From: Hymenobacter sp. YIM 151500-1
Lineage (GTDB): Bacteria > Bacteroidota > Bacteroidia > Cytophagales > Hymenobacteraceae
Length of the DNA: 64,000 nucleotides
Assembly: GCF_025979885.1 (NCBI RefSeq)
Contig: NZ_CP110139.1
Location: 4,546,001-4,610,000, forward strand
Reading direction: 5' to 3'
A program made the translations under genes and the position numbers. Shown one piece after another: positions 33,723 to 44,100 of the stretch; position 1 is the stretch's first letter, and every line of letters starts with the position of its first letter. The notes below the pieces were generated by a model that saw only the letters and a list, made by a program, of their open reading frames with translations, searched no databases and was not told the origin of the DNA.

Positions 33723-34587
33723 ACCTTTTCCAAGTAGCCTGGAACAGCTTGCCTTTTTCATTACTGAAAATGAAATCGTGGTTGCTGGTGAATACCAAGG
33801 CTTCGGCTTGGCCGGAGGTGGGAAGGGTCAGGCAGCCTTTGAGACTGTCGAAGAGGCGGCGGCCGGGCAGGCGTTCAAACAGGTACACTTGGCCGTAGCC
33901 TAGTAGTGCCACACGGCGCCCGTCGGGGCTGATGTCGGCGGCCGTTACCCAGGTGTTCAGCTGGAGGCTGTCGACGAGGCGGGCGGTGTGGCGGCCGGGA
34001 CGGGCGGGCAGCACGTATTGCTTCACGTAGCGGCCTTCGCCCCGGTTTTTGGTGAACAGGTAGAGGCTGTCCTGGTAATAGTAAAAAGCCTCACAGTCGA
34101 AATTACGGCGGGGCTTGCGGGGCGGGAAAGCGTGCTGGTCGGCGTAGGCAAACTGAATGGTATCGACCTGGGCGTAGTCAGGACCACTGAGGCGGTAGAT
34201 GCACAAGTTGCGGCGCTTGTTCTGGTTGTTGCCGAAGTCGCCGATGTACAGGCGCTGCTCCGGGTCCTGGGCCAGGTCTTCCCAGTCGATGTTGAGCAGG
34301 GGGGCCAGCTCCAAGGTTTGCAGCAGGTCGCCCTGGGCCGTGACGCGGTACAAGTTGGCCGTATTGCCGCCGTCGGCGTGGGTCCACAAGTCGCCTTCGG
34401 GACCGGCGGTTTCCAGCCCTGAGCTTTCCGCTACGCGCTTCCGGTCCAGGTGGCCGATGGTCTGCACGTCGTAGTGCTGGTGCAGCTGGGCAAACTCACC
34501 GCGGCCCTGGTTACGGGAGCAGCCGCAAAGCACGGATTGCAAAAACACCAGAACCGGAAAAAGCTTGTCGCGGAGCAAAAAAAGCAT
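33721..34587 (-). CDS. Lipoprotein, beta-propeller-like, unknown function
   Basis: 288 residues. The hydrophobic leader ends VLCGCSRN, so Cys21 or Cys23 is the likely lipidation site. Strand-rich repeats follow (ESSGLETAGPEGDLWTHADGG, DWEDLAQDPEQRLYIGDFGNN, ISPDGRRVALLGYGQVYLF, QAEALVFTSNHDFIFSNEKGKLF). They resemble SdiA-regulated or YjiK-type propellers that are common in Bacteroidota. There is no catalytic motif. The function is unknown. It is the only gene on its strand between a palindrome and the HhH-protein gene. Confidence 0.75.
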   Translation of the reverse strand: MLFLLRDKLFPVLVFLQSVLCGCSRNQGRGEFAQLHQHYDVQTIGHLDRKRVAESSGLETAGPEGDLWTHADGGNTANLYRVTAQGDLLQTLELAPLLNIDWEDLAQDPEQRLYIGDFGNNQNKRRNLCIYRLSGPDYAQVDTIQFAYADQHAFPPRKPRRNFDCEAFYYYQDSLYLFTKNRGEGRYVKQYVLPARPGRHTARLVDSLQLNTWVTAADISPDGRRVALLGYGQVYLFERLPGRRLFDSLKGCLTLPTSGQAEALVFTSNHDFIFSNEKGKLFQATWKR

Positions 34588-34771
34588 GGAGCAGGGGCGG
34601 GAATCAACAGGAAAACAGCTAAACCAAGCCGAAACGCCGGGCCAGCGGGTTGGCAGTCGTCAGCATACGGTATTGGGGCGCGGGCGGCTGTGCTGCTACC
34701 AACAAGCCGCTGGCAGCAGTCTGCAACGCCATCGGCTCGGCCTAGCTTTATAGAAGCTACTGAGCCGGCTA

Positions 34772-35809
34772 CTATAGCTGCAAATACGGCCGCAGCTTAT
34801 CGAGCGTAGTCTGATCCAGAATCCGAATCTGGCGCAGGTCCTCGGGCTGGCGGAAGGGGCCGTGCTGCTGGCGGTAGGCCACCAGCACCCGGGCCAGGCG
34901 CTTGCCCACGTACGGATGGGCCTGGAGCACATCGAACGGCGCATTGTTTACGTCGATGCGGGCCGGCGCAAACCCCGCGGCCACAAACGTGTACTTGCGC
35001 AGGCTGTCCACCAGGTCGGGTGCGTCGCGCAGGGCGTACATCTCCTGGAGCTGCTCCTCGGCCCAGAAGCCGCCCAGCCGCTGCCGGTACTCTACCACCC
35101 GGCGCGCATACCCCCGCCCAATCCCCCGAATCTGCATGAGCTGGGTGGTGTCGGCCAGGTTCAGGTCGAAAGCGGCCAGGTGAGTAGGCTTACGGGGGAA
35201 GCGTGCCGCCGCAGCCATGCCGGGGTGGTCGGCCGGGCGCGAGGTGGGCAGCGAGCGGTCAGTGGCACCGTAGGCACGCCCGGAGCGCGGAGGCAGCTGG
35301 TCGGGCAGTTGCAGGTAGGGCGCCAGGCGGGCGTACACCGAGTCGGGTAGGCCATAAATGCGCCGAATTTGCTCTTTGGCCCGGAACCCGCCGCTGGCTT
35401 CACGGTAGCGCACTAGGTTGCGGGCCGCGTAGCGGGGCACGCCCCGCGCTTGCCAGTCGGCTTCGGTCAGCTGGTTAGGGTCGAAGGGAGCCAGGGCTAC
35501 TTGTGGCACCGTGGGAGCCTCGTAGCGGCGTGGGCTCCGCTTCAGGAAGGAGCGGGGCTGACGCTGGGCCGCCAGCTCGGCCGCCCACCCCTCCAGAAGC
35601 TGAGCGTCGGGAGCGGGGTTGTAGGTGGGCGCGGCCGGGCGCAGCAGCTCCGGCAGCACCAACCACAGCAGAATAAGCAGCAGCAAGCCCACAAACCCCG
35701 ACGTTTCGCGGCGCGAGAAGCCGAAGTAGCGCCGCACCGCCCGCCGCCACCGCGAGGAAGAGGAGCGGGGCGCCGGAGCCAAACGGGGAGGACGCGAAAC
35801 AGAAGCCAC
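34772..35809 (-). CDS. ComEA-like helix-hairpin-helix protein, membrane anchored
   Basis: 345 residues from a GTG at 35809; the open frame continues to 35983, but that leader is Cys/Leu-rich and unlike the family. A membrane segment (about 37-55, FVGLLLLILLWLVLP) follows a basic N-terminus. Three HhH-type units follow: FDPNQLTEADWQARGVPRYAARNLVRYREASGGF, DLNLADTTQLMQIRGIGRGYARRVVEYRQRLGGF and VNNAPFDVLQAHPYVGKRLARVLVAYRQQHGPF. HhH units bind DNA backbone, so the protein may hold DNA outside or at the membrane (uptake). The role is inferred from the domain. Confidence 0.85.
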   Translation of the reverse strand: MASVSRPPRLAPAPRSSSSRWRRAVRRYFGFSRRETSGFVGLLLLILLWLVLPELLRPAAPTYNPAPDAQLLEGWAAELAAQRQPRSFLKRSPRRYEAPTVPQVALAPFDPNQLTEADWQARGVPRYAARNLVRYREASGGFRAKEQIRRIYGLPDSVYARLAPYLQLPDQLPPRSGRAYGATDRSLPTSRPADHPGMAAAARFPRKPTHLAAFDLNLADTTQLMQIRGIGRGYARRVVEYRQRLGGFWAEEQLQEMYALRDAPDLVDSLRKYTFVAAGFAPARIDVNNAPFDVLQAHPYVGKRLARVLVAYRQQHGPFRQPEDLRQIRILDQTTLDKLRPYLQL

Positions 35810-35929
35810 GGGAATACAGGATAGATGAAACAAGCAATACAGGTGGTAAAGTAGAGCTTGCCTGCGGATAATACAAAATTGGGCTAGCAAGCTGACGGCT
35901 GAGACAGTCACCCAAACCATCCTTATCCG

Positions 35930-36148
35930 TCTTGCGCCATCTAACGTCCGCGCAGCCACACGAAGGTCGCCGCAGGCAAACATCTATCCCGCTGGCTACC
36001 TGAGAAGCTGTTCACCCTTACTCCAATGAGGCCTAGTAGCTGTGCAGACGTATTATCCTGTGTCTCGTCGTTGCACGACTCCGTTTAGGATGGCGCGGCC
36101 GAAAAGGCGCGAACCGCAGGCAGGCGTAGCCAAGGGTCGCGTCGCTAC
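35930..36148. repeat. Fragments of two intergenic repeat families
   Basis: 35932-35995 contains cgtccgcgcag...cgaaggtcgccgcaggcaa, a half copy of the 45255/45930 repeat type. 36104-36148 (aaggcgcgaaccgcaggcag to gtcgctac) is a single arm of the 11568 type. Between them is part of the 1302 type (gtctcgtcgttg). The gap from 35810 to 36576 otherwise contains only the broken gene below. Confidence 0.6.
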
Positions 36149-36164
36149 AGCAGCTAGGCCTCAC

Positions 36165-36448
36165 TGGAAGAAGCGCAAACAGCTTCTTATCGTGAAGACA
36201 AAGCTGGCCGCCGCAGTCGGGGCCGAACATGCGGGTGTACACGGGCTGGCGGTTTTCCTTCGGAATCAGAAAGAAAAACGTTTGGGTGAAGTCATCTTCG
36301 CCCCAGCTTTTGTCGGCCTAGGCTCCCAACTTGCCTACAAAGACACTGTTTTCGTCCGGGTTGGGCACTCACTGCCTGCGCCGGGGCGCGGGGAAGTCAG
36401 TAGTAAAAGCCCAGCCAGCGCCAGCGCGCGGAGCAACGTACGGAACAT
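36165..36448 (-). pseudogene. Decayed gene for a small secreted protein
   Basis: On the minus strand an ATG at 36448 begins a signal-peptide-like MFRTLLRALALAGLLLLTSP. That frame stops after 36 codons. A shift to another frame gives protein-like sequence NPDENSVFVGKLGA, then an in-frame TAG (36320-36318), then SWGEDDFTQTFFFLIPKEN and QPVYTRMFGPDCGGQLC. It is cut off near 36165 next to a repeat fragment. At least one frameshift, one stop and a 3' truncation are visible. The original function is not recognised. Confidence 0.6.
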
Positions 36449-36576
36449 GCCCCAGGCTAGCGTGCCACGCGCCACGCCGCCAACTCCCGCCCGGCTGTAA
36501 GGCTGAGCCATTGCCGAAACCGCCCCCGTGGCGTATCATTACAGCAGATTCCGTTTCTGTTTCGTTTGCCACCGCT

Positions 36577-37164
36577 ATGCCTGCCACCGCCACCCGCACC
36601 ACCGATTTCCTGGACACTCTGGCCGCCGAGCTGCGCCAGGTGCAGGACGTTACCAGCCGCCGCTTCCGTCCCCTCACCGACGACCAGCTCAACCGCGGGC
36701 CGGGCCCCGGCAAGTGGAGCGTGGGCCAGTGCCTGGAGCACCTCAACATCGTGGGCGGCCTGTATTTGCCGGTGATGAGCCGCAAAATCAAAACGGCGCG
36801 GGAGCGGGGCTCCCGCCCGGCCGAGCTGGTAAAGCACGGCTTTATCGGGCAGAAGATGACCGAGGCCATGCGCGTGCCCAGCAGCCAGAAGGCGCTCAAG
36901 TCGCCCCAGCAGTACGCGCCCAGCGGCTCCCGCCTGCCTCGCACGGTAGTGGAAGTGTTCAGCCGCCAGCTCGACGAGCTGGGCAACCTGATGGAGCAGG
37001 CCCGTCACATCAACGCCAACGCCGTGCGCATTCCCAACCCCATTATTCCCCTGCTGCTGCCTCGCCTCACCGACGCCCTGGAGCTGGTAGTGGAGCACAT
37101 CAAGCGCCACGTAGCTCAGGCCGAGCGGGTGCTGGACGGGCAGGGAGTGGAGGTGAGGGGGTAG
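36577..37164 (+). CDS. DinB superfamily protein
   Basis: 195 residues from the ATG at 36577; the upstream extension of the frame crosses the pseudogene and is not used. The four-helix DinB/YfiT fold is supported by FRPLTDDQLNRGPGPGKWSVGQCLEHLNIVGGLY and, near the end, LELVVEHIKRHVAQAERV. The His in EHLN and the pair in HIKRH are in the positions of the metal ligands. Some members are thiol transferases (bacillithiol-type); the activity here is unknown. The gene converges with an outer-membrane protein gene over a shared terminator. Confidence 0.85.
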   Translation: MPATATRTTDFLDTLAAELRQVQDVTSRRFRPLTDDQLNRGPGPGKWSVGQCLEHLNIVGGLYLPVMSRKIKTARERGSRPAELVKHGFIGQKMTEAMRVPSSQKALKSPQQYAPSGSRLPRTVVEVFSRQLDELGNLMEQARHINANAVRIPNPIIPLLLPRLTDALELVVEHIKRHVAQAERVLDGQGVEVRG

Positions 37165-37181
37165 AATTGAAATATAGAAGT

Positions 37182-37217
37182 AAAAAGCCCTTGCTGAATG
37201 TCAGCAAGGGCTTTTTT
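37182..37217. terminator. Bidirectional terminator
   Basis: Stem aaaaagcccttgctga / tcagcaagggctttttt with an atg loop. U tracts are present on both strands. It serves the converging DinB and porin-family genes. Confidence 0.9.
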
Positions 37218-37235
37218 CTGATGCCTGAGTGGAGG

Positions 37236-37949
37236 TTACTTGGCGCCGAAGAAGTAGGTCAGATTTAATTGTAGGTTGCGGTTGAACACTTTATTCTTCG
37301 GCTCCCGGTTGTCACGGTCGTTAGGCAGCAGGTTACTCAGGCCCAGGCCGTAGCCGAGTTGCACCTGAATGGGGCCGGTTTTGTAGCCCACGCCAAAGGT
37401 GGCTCCGGCATCGAGGCGGCGGTAGTACGATTTCGTGTTATCGGTGCCCTCTTGCTTGACGAATTCTACCTCCTCGTCGCGCTTGAAGCTAAGGGAATTG
37501 TTGCCGGAGGTAGTTTTGCCTTCCACCTCATTTTTGCCGCTGAGGCCCAACCCCACATACGGACCCGCAAAAACCTGCAAGCCTTCCGTCTCGCCACTGG
37601 TGTACACAACGTTCAGCGGAATTTCCAGGTAGTTGAGACGGTGCTTTTCTTGGTAGGTTTCAGTGCTGTTGTTGTCAGAATCTTCCAGATCAACGCGGTA
37701 TCCTTTCTGGCTGTAGAGCACTGCTGGCTGGAAGGCCAACTTGCCAAAACCAACGTTTGCAGCCACGCCAATCTGCGCGCCTAGACGCATCTGCCCGTTA
37801 GGAACTGCCAAGCTTTCGGTGCGGTAGCCGAAATCGGCGAAATTGGCTCCTATCCGCGGGCCGAAGCTGATCTGGGCTTGTGCGAGGGACGATACGCCGG
37901 TAATCAGGGCCAATCCTAACAAGGAGGAAAACAGTTTTTGGGTCTGCAT
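37236..37949 (-). CDS. Outer-membrane beta-barrel protein (PorT/OMP_b-brl_2-like)
   Basis: 237 residues from the ATG at 37949, giving the signal MQTQKLFSSLLGLALITGVSSLAQAQ. The mature part begins ISFGPRIGANFADFGY and shows alternating strands (LRLGAQIGVAANVGFGKLAFQPAVLYSQKGY, YLEIPLNVVYTSG, LQVFAGPYVGLGLSG) and ends LQLNLTYFFGAK with an aromatic near the C-terminus. This is the small eight- to ten-strand barrel common in Bacteroidota. The internal charged loop (EVEGKTTSGNNSL...KRDEEVEFVKQEG) would be external. The function is unknown. Confidence 0.88.
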   Translation of the reverse strand: MQTQKLFSSLLGLALITGVSSLAQAQISFGPRIGANFADFGYRTESLAVPNGQMRLGAQIGVAANVGFGKLAFQPAVLYSQKGYRVDLEDSDNNSTETYQEKHRLNYLEIPLNVVYTSGETEGLQVFAGPYVGLGLSGKNEVEGKTTSGNNSLSFKRDEEVEFVKQEGTDNTKSYYRRLDAGATFGVGYKTGPIQVQLGYGLGLSNLLPNDRDNREPKNKVFNRNLQLNLTYFFGAK

Positions 37950-38115
37950 ACAGAAGTTATGGACGAAGAATAACACCGGGCTGCCCGGCGGCACGAAGGT
38001 AGCTGAGCCGTGGGAACCGGCCAAGGAACAGAAAAATCAGCGGGGGCGTGTGGAATAAATGGAGTTGGGGCATCTGGATTTTACCAACTTGCCCACGCTC
38101 ATTCGTTGCTGCTCC

Positions 38116-41100
38116 ATGCGCCTCTTCCTCCTCAGCCTACTCGCCCTGCTGATGCTGCTTACGCCCGGCTCGTCCCAAACCACCCCGCCCGGCCCGGCCG
38201 GCGGCAGCCCCGCCGCCTGGAAAAAGATTGACCAGCTGCTGGCCAAAGACCAGACAACCTCGGCCGCCAAGCTGCTGGAGCCCCTGTACCAGCAGGCCCG
38301 CCGCCAGCAAAACACGCCCGAGTACCTGCGCGCTTTGCTCTACAAGCTGCGCATTCTGGAGCAAAAGGAAGAGGAAGCCGACTACCAGGCCATTGCCCTG
38401 CTGGAAGCCGACCTGCGGACGGCCCGGTTTCCGGCCCGGCCCATCCTGCACAGCCTGCTGGCCCAGCTCTACGCCGCCTACTACCAGGAGCACCGCTACC
38501 AGCTGCTGGACCGCACCACCCAGGCTGTCCCCAACCCAGCCGACGCCAGCGCCGCCGACCTGCGCACCTGGGACGCCGCCCGCCTGGGCAGCGCCGTGGT
38601 GCGCCACTACCGCGCCTCTCTGGCCGAGCAGCCCCAGCGCCTGCAACGGCTGCCACTCCGGGAGCTGGGCTACGCCGTCCGGGGCGGTGATGCCGAAGGC
38701 CGCGCCCTGCGGCCCACGCTCTACGACCTGCTGGCCCACCGCGCCGTGGACGGCCTCCAGAACGACGAATACTACGTTACGCGCCCCGCCGCGCAGTTTG
38801 AGCTGACCGACCCCGCCCTGCTGGGTCCGGCCGCCGACTTTGCCCGCCTTCTGCTAACGGCTCCGCCCGCCGACTCGCTTAACGGGCAGTTTCAGGCCTT
38901 GCAGGTGTTGCAGCAGCTCACGCGGTTTCGGTTGCAGGACCAGGCTAACCCCGCTGCCCTGGCCGATGTGGAGTTGAAGCGCCTGCGCTTTGTGGCGGAG
39001 CACGCCGAGCTGGCCGATAAAGACGCCCTGTACCGCACTGCCCTGGCCCGCGCCGCCGAAACCTTCCGCAGCCTGCCCATCAGCACTGAGTTCATGGCGG
39101 CCCAGGCCGAGAGCCTAGCGGAAAGCCAGCCGGCCCAGGCCCGGAAGCTGGCCCAGGCCGCCGAAAAGGCCTTTCCGAAGTCGAGAGGAGCAGGACGGGC
39201 ACGGGCCCTGCGCCAGCGCATTGAAGCCATGGAGCTGCGCTTTACCGTGGAAGACGTGGTGCTGCCCGGCCAGCCCTGGCTGCTGAAGCTGACCGTGCGC
39301 AACGCCCCCCAGCTCTACGCCCGCGCCTACCGCATCAGCCAGGCCCAGGTGCTGCGCCAGTTGGAGCGCCCCGACCTGTACGCCGGCAAAACCTTCTGGC
39401 AGCAATATGGCCGGGTGCTGACCCAGGCGCCAGCGGCCACCTGGACCCTGCCCGTGCCCGGCTCCCAGGACTACCGCAGCCACACCGTGCAGCACGCCGG
39501 CCCGGCCCTGCCGCTGGGGCACTACCTGCTCGTGCTCAGCACCGCTCCGGAAGTTCCCACGAAAGAGCAAGCAGGCCCAACAGCGGCCTATGCCCAGCTG
39601 AGCGTGAGCGAGCTAAGCCAGGTGCGGCGCGCGGCGGCCGGCAAGCAAGGCGGCACGCAGGTGCTGGTGCTGCACCGGCAGTCGGGTAAGGCGCTGGGCG
39701 GCGTGCAGGTGCGGCCCATGCTACACCAGTTCAACGCCCAGCGCAACCAGTGGGGCACCCAGCTCGGAGAGTCCGCCCAGACCTCGGCCGAAGGCCTGGC
39801 CCTGCTGCCCGCCGACGAGGCCGGCAACATCCAGGTGCGCCGCCAGACCCGCGGCGTGCTGCTGCGCCGCGGCCCCGACACGCTGCTGGTGCAGGAGTAC
39901 TACGGCTACTACAACTCCCGCAATGCCGACGATGAGGCAGAAGAGCCTTCTGTTAAGACGTTTCTGTTCACCGACCGGGCCATCTACCGGCCGGGCCAGA
40001 CCGTGTACTTCAAAGGCATCATGGCGGAGCGGGCCCCCGGCGGCAAAACGCGCGTGCTGGCCGGCCGGGAAGAAACCGTGGCCCTGCTCGACGTGAACGG
40101 CCAAACCGTGCAGGAAGCCACCTTCCGCACCAACGAATTCGGCTCCTTTCACGGCTCCTTTGTGCTGCCGGTGGGTTTGCTGAACGGCGAAATGCAGCTG
40201 CAAGCCCAGGAAGACGACGAAAGCAGCAGCGTCGGCTTTGCGGTGGAAGACTACAAGCGGCCCACGTTTCAGGTGACGCTGGCGCCGGTGGCGGGCACGC
40301 CGGTGCTGGGTCAGGCCGTAACGGTGCGCGGGCAGGCCACCGCCTACGCCGGCCAGCCCATCGACCGGGCCACGGTGCAGTACCGCGTGGTGCGGCGCAC
40401 CCTGTGGCCCATGTTCGGCCGCCCCGTGGGAGGCGGCGACTTTGGCTTTCCCGGCAGGGGAGGAGACCAGGTGGAAATCCTGAATGGCACGGTTCAAACC
40501 GACTCGGCCGGGGGCTTTGCCGTTACGTTCGTGGCCAAAGGCGAGGCGCCCGGCGCCGGCAAGCGCGGACCTTGGGAGCCGGGCTACGTGTTTGAAATAA
40601 CCGCCGACGTGACGGACGCGGCCGGCGAAACCCGCACCGGCGAGCAGCGCGTGAGCCTGGGTACCGAAGCCCTGACCCTGCGCCTGGACGTGCCCGAGCT
40701 GCTGAACCGCGCCCAGGTGCCGGCTCTGCGCCTGCTCAGCACCAATGCGGCCGGCGAGGCCCAGCCCGCCCGCGGCCAGCTGCGCCTCTACCGCCTAGCG
40801 CCGCCCGCCCGCGCCCTGCGCCCCCGCGCCTGGGAGCGGCCTGAGCGGGAAGCCCTGAGCCGGGAGGAGTTCAAGCGCCGATTCCCACTGGATGCCTACG
40901 CCCACGAGGACCAGGACAGCACTTGGGCCCGGACCCTGGTGCTGACCCTGGACTTCGACACCGAAAAAACGCCTTTGCTGCCCGAACTGGCTGCTTCCCT
41001 GGCCCGCGGGGCGCCCGGCCGCTACCTGCTGGAAGCCACGGCCGCCACCCCGGCGGGCAGCCCGCCGGCCCGCCTCGAGCAGCGGTTTACACTGTTCGAC

Positions 41101-44100
41101 CCCGCCGCCAGCCGCCAGCCTGTGCCCACACCCGACTGGTTTGTGAGCCTGCAAGACAGCGTGGCGCCCGGCCAGCCCGCCCGCTTCTTGGTGGGCAGCT
41201 CGGAGGATGGGGCGCGGGTACTGTTTCAGGCCGAAGCCAAGGGCCAGCCCCTGCGCCAGGAGTGGCTCACGCTGCGGGCCGGTGAGCAGCGGGTGGTGGA
41301 AGTAGCTGCATCCGCCGCTGCCCTGGGTGAAACCCAGCTCTACGTGCACACAGCCCAGGTGCGCGACAACCGCCTCTACACGCACTCGGCAACCGTGCAG
41401 GTGGCCCCGCCGCCCGCTCCGCTGGCCCTGAGCATTGCCACCTTCCGCGACAAGCTCCAGCCCGGCCAGCGCGAAACCTGGCGCGTCACCATCCGGCAAG
41501 CCAACGGCCAGCCTGCCCCGGCCGAGCTGCTGGCCACGCTCTACGATAAGTCGTTGGACGCCTTCCGGATGCATGATTTTGCGGCCCCGGCGTTTTCCGA
41601 GCCCTATTCTCAGCCCACATTGGCCTGGCAGGGACGGTTTGGAACGGAAGACTCGAGAGGGCTGAGTAGTCCGAAAAGGGTAAAGGAAGAACGGCAAATG
41701 GTCGAGTACCCTGTGCTGAACCAGTGGGGGTATTGTGAGCCAATAGCAGATGGATTTGGCGCCGGTGGCGGGAGAAGAGTAATGCTAAGGGGCCTAGCAG
41801 TGGAAAGCGCCGCCGCTATGGCAGCTCCCGCCGCGCCAATGGCTATGGATGCAGCCGAGTCCCAGCAGCTCAGTGAGACAGTGGTGACGGGCTTGGGTAT
41901 CGAGAAGAAGAAAGCAAACCCCACTGCCCAACCCGACCTTACCGGCGTGCAGGCTCGCCGGGACTTCCGCGAAACGGCGTTCTGGCTGCCCGCCCTGCGC
42001 ACCAATGCCCAGGGCGAAACCGTGCTGGAGTTCCAGATGCCCGAGGCCGTAACGCGCTGGCAGCTGCTGGCCCTGGCCCACGACCCGCAGCTGCGCACCG
42101 GCCTGCTGCGCCGGGAGCTGGTGACGCAAAAAAGCCTGCAAGTAACGCCCAACGCCCCGCGCTTCTTCCGGGAGGGCGACCGGCTCACCTTCTCCGCCAA
42201 GCTCAGCAACCTCACCGCCCAGGCCCTCAGCGGCACGGCCCAGCTCTTCCTGCTCGATGCCCGCACCCAGCAGCCCCTCGACAGCCGCCTTCTGCAAAGC
42301 CCCGCTCAGCTGAGCTTCGCCCTCACCGGCAACCAAAGCCAGGCCCTGACCTGGGAGCTGACCATTCCCGAAACCGCCCAGGGCCAGGTGCCCCTGGAAG
42401 CCATAACCTACCGTGTCGTGGCCAAAGGCCAAGTAAAAATTGAGAATGAAGAAGTAAAAACCGACGGCCGGAAGCGCCGGGCCAAAGCCAAAAATCAAAA
42501 ACCAGAAACCAACAACCAACCCCAAACCACTGTCGAGGACGGGGAGGAAAACACCCTGCCGGTGCTGCCCAACCGGTTGCTAGTGACGGAAAGCCTGCCC
42601 CTGCCCGTGGTGGGGCCGGCCACGCGGGAGTTTGAGCTGAAGAAGCTGACGAGCACCACCTCGCCCACCCGGCGCCACTACTCGCTCACGCTGGAAATGA
42701 CGGCCAACCCGGCCTGGTACGCCGTGCAGGCCTTGCCCTACCTGATGGAGTACCCCTACGAGTGCTCCGAGCAGGTCTTCAGCCGCCTCTACGCCAACCT
42801 GGTAGCGGCCCGCATTCTACAGAGCACGCCCCAGCTGCGCACCACCCTGGCCGAGTGGCAGCGCGCCGCCCAGGCCGGCGACCCGGCAGCCCTCACCAGC
42901 AAGCTGGAGCAAAACCAGGACCTGAGAAACCTACTGCTCCAGGAAACGCCCTGGGTGCGCGACGCCCGCTCCGAAACCGAGCGGATGCGCCGCTTGGCCG
43001 AGCTGTTTGACGAGCCCCGCCTGCAAGCCGAAACGGCCCGAACCCTGACCAAGCTGCGCCAGATGCAGCTGCCCGACGGGGCCTTCCCCTGGTTTGAAGA
43101 CATGCCCGCCGACCGGTACATCACCCAGCTTATCGTGGCGGGCCTAGGTAAGCTCCAGCGCCTGGGCGCCTTCGACGCTGCCCAGAACGAAGCGGCCCGC
43201 CAAGTGCTGACTGGCGCCGTGCGCTACCTCGACGGCCAGCTCCAGGCCGACTACGCCGCCCTGCGCCGCCAAAAAGGCGTGAACCTCAAGCAAGACCACC
43301 TCGCCGATTTGCAGATTCAGGCCCTGTATGCCCGCAGCTTCTGGCCGCGGCTGCCCGTGCTCAAGGAGGCCCAGCCGGCGCTGGCCTACTACCAGCAGCA
43401 GGCCGCCACCTACTGGCTGGGCCGCACCCGTTACCTTCAGGCGCAAGCCGCTCTGGCCCTGCACCGCCAGAAAACCCAGCCGGCGGCCGTAAACAACATC
43501 CTCACGGCCCTCACCGAAAACGCCCTGCACAGCCCCGAGCTGGGCATGTACTGGAAAGACGTGCGCCCCGGCTACTACTGGCGCGAGGCCCCCACCGAAA
43601 CCCAGGCTACCCTTATCGAAGCCTTCAACGAAATCCGCCAGGACCAGAAGTCGGTGGATGAGATGAAGCTGTGGCTGCTCAAGCAAAAGCAGGTGCAGAA
43701 CTGGGAAAGCACCCGCGCCACCGCCGACGCCTGCTACGCCCTGCTGCTGCGCGGCTCCAATTGGCTCCAGGCCACTCAGCCCCTGCGCATTACGGTGGGC
43801 GGGCAGCCGGTAACACCCACGGGCCAGCAGGCAGGCACCGGCTACTTCCGCACCAGCTGGCCCGCGGCCGAGGTGCAGCCCGCCCAGGGCCGCGTGACCG
43901 TGCAGAAGCCCGACGCAGGCGTGGCCTGGGGCGCCTTGTACTGGCAGTACTTTGAGCAGCTGGATAAGATAACATCCGCCGCCACCTCCTTGCAGCTGGA
44001 GCGCCAACTGTACCGGGAGCAGCGCACCACCGGCGGCCCCGTGCTGGAACGCCTCACCAGTACCCAGCCCCTGCGCGTGGGCGACGTGCTGGTGGTGCGC

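Noticed and set aside
36042..36500. A 152-codon open frame on the plus strand
   Set aside because: It runs antisense through the decayed gene and the repeat fragments; the protein-like signal is on the other strand.
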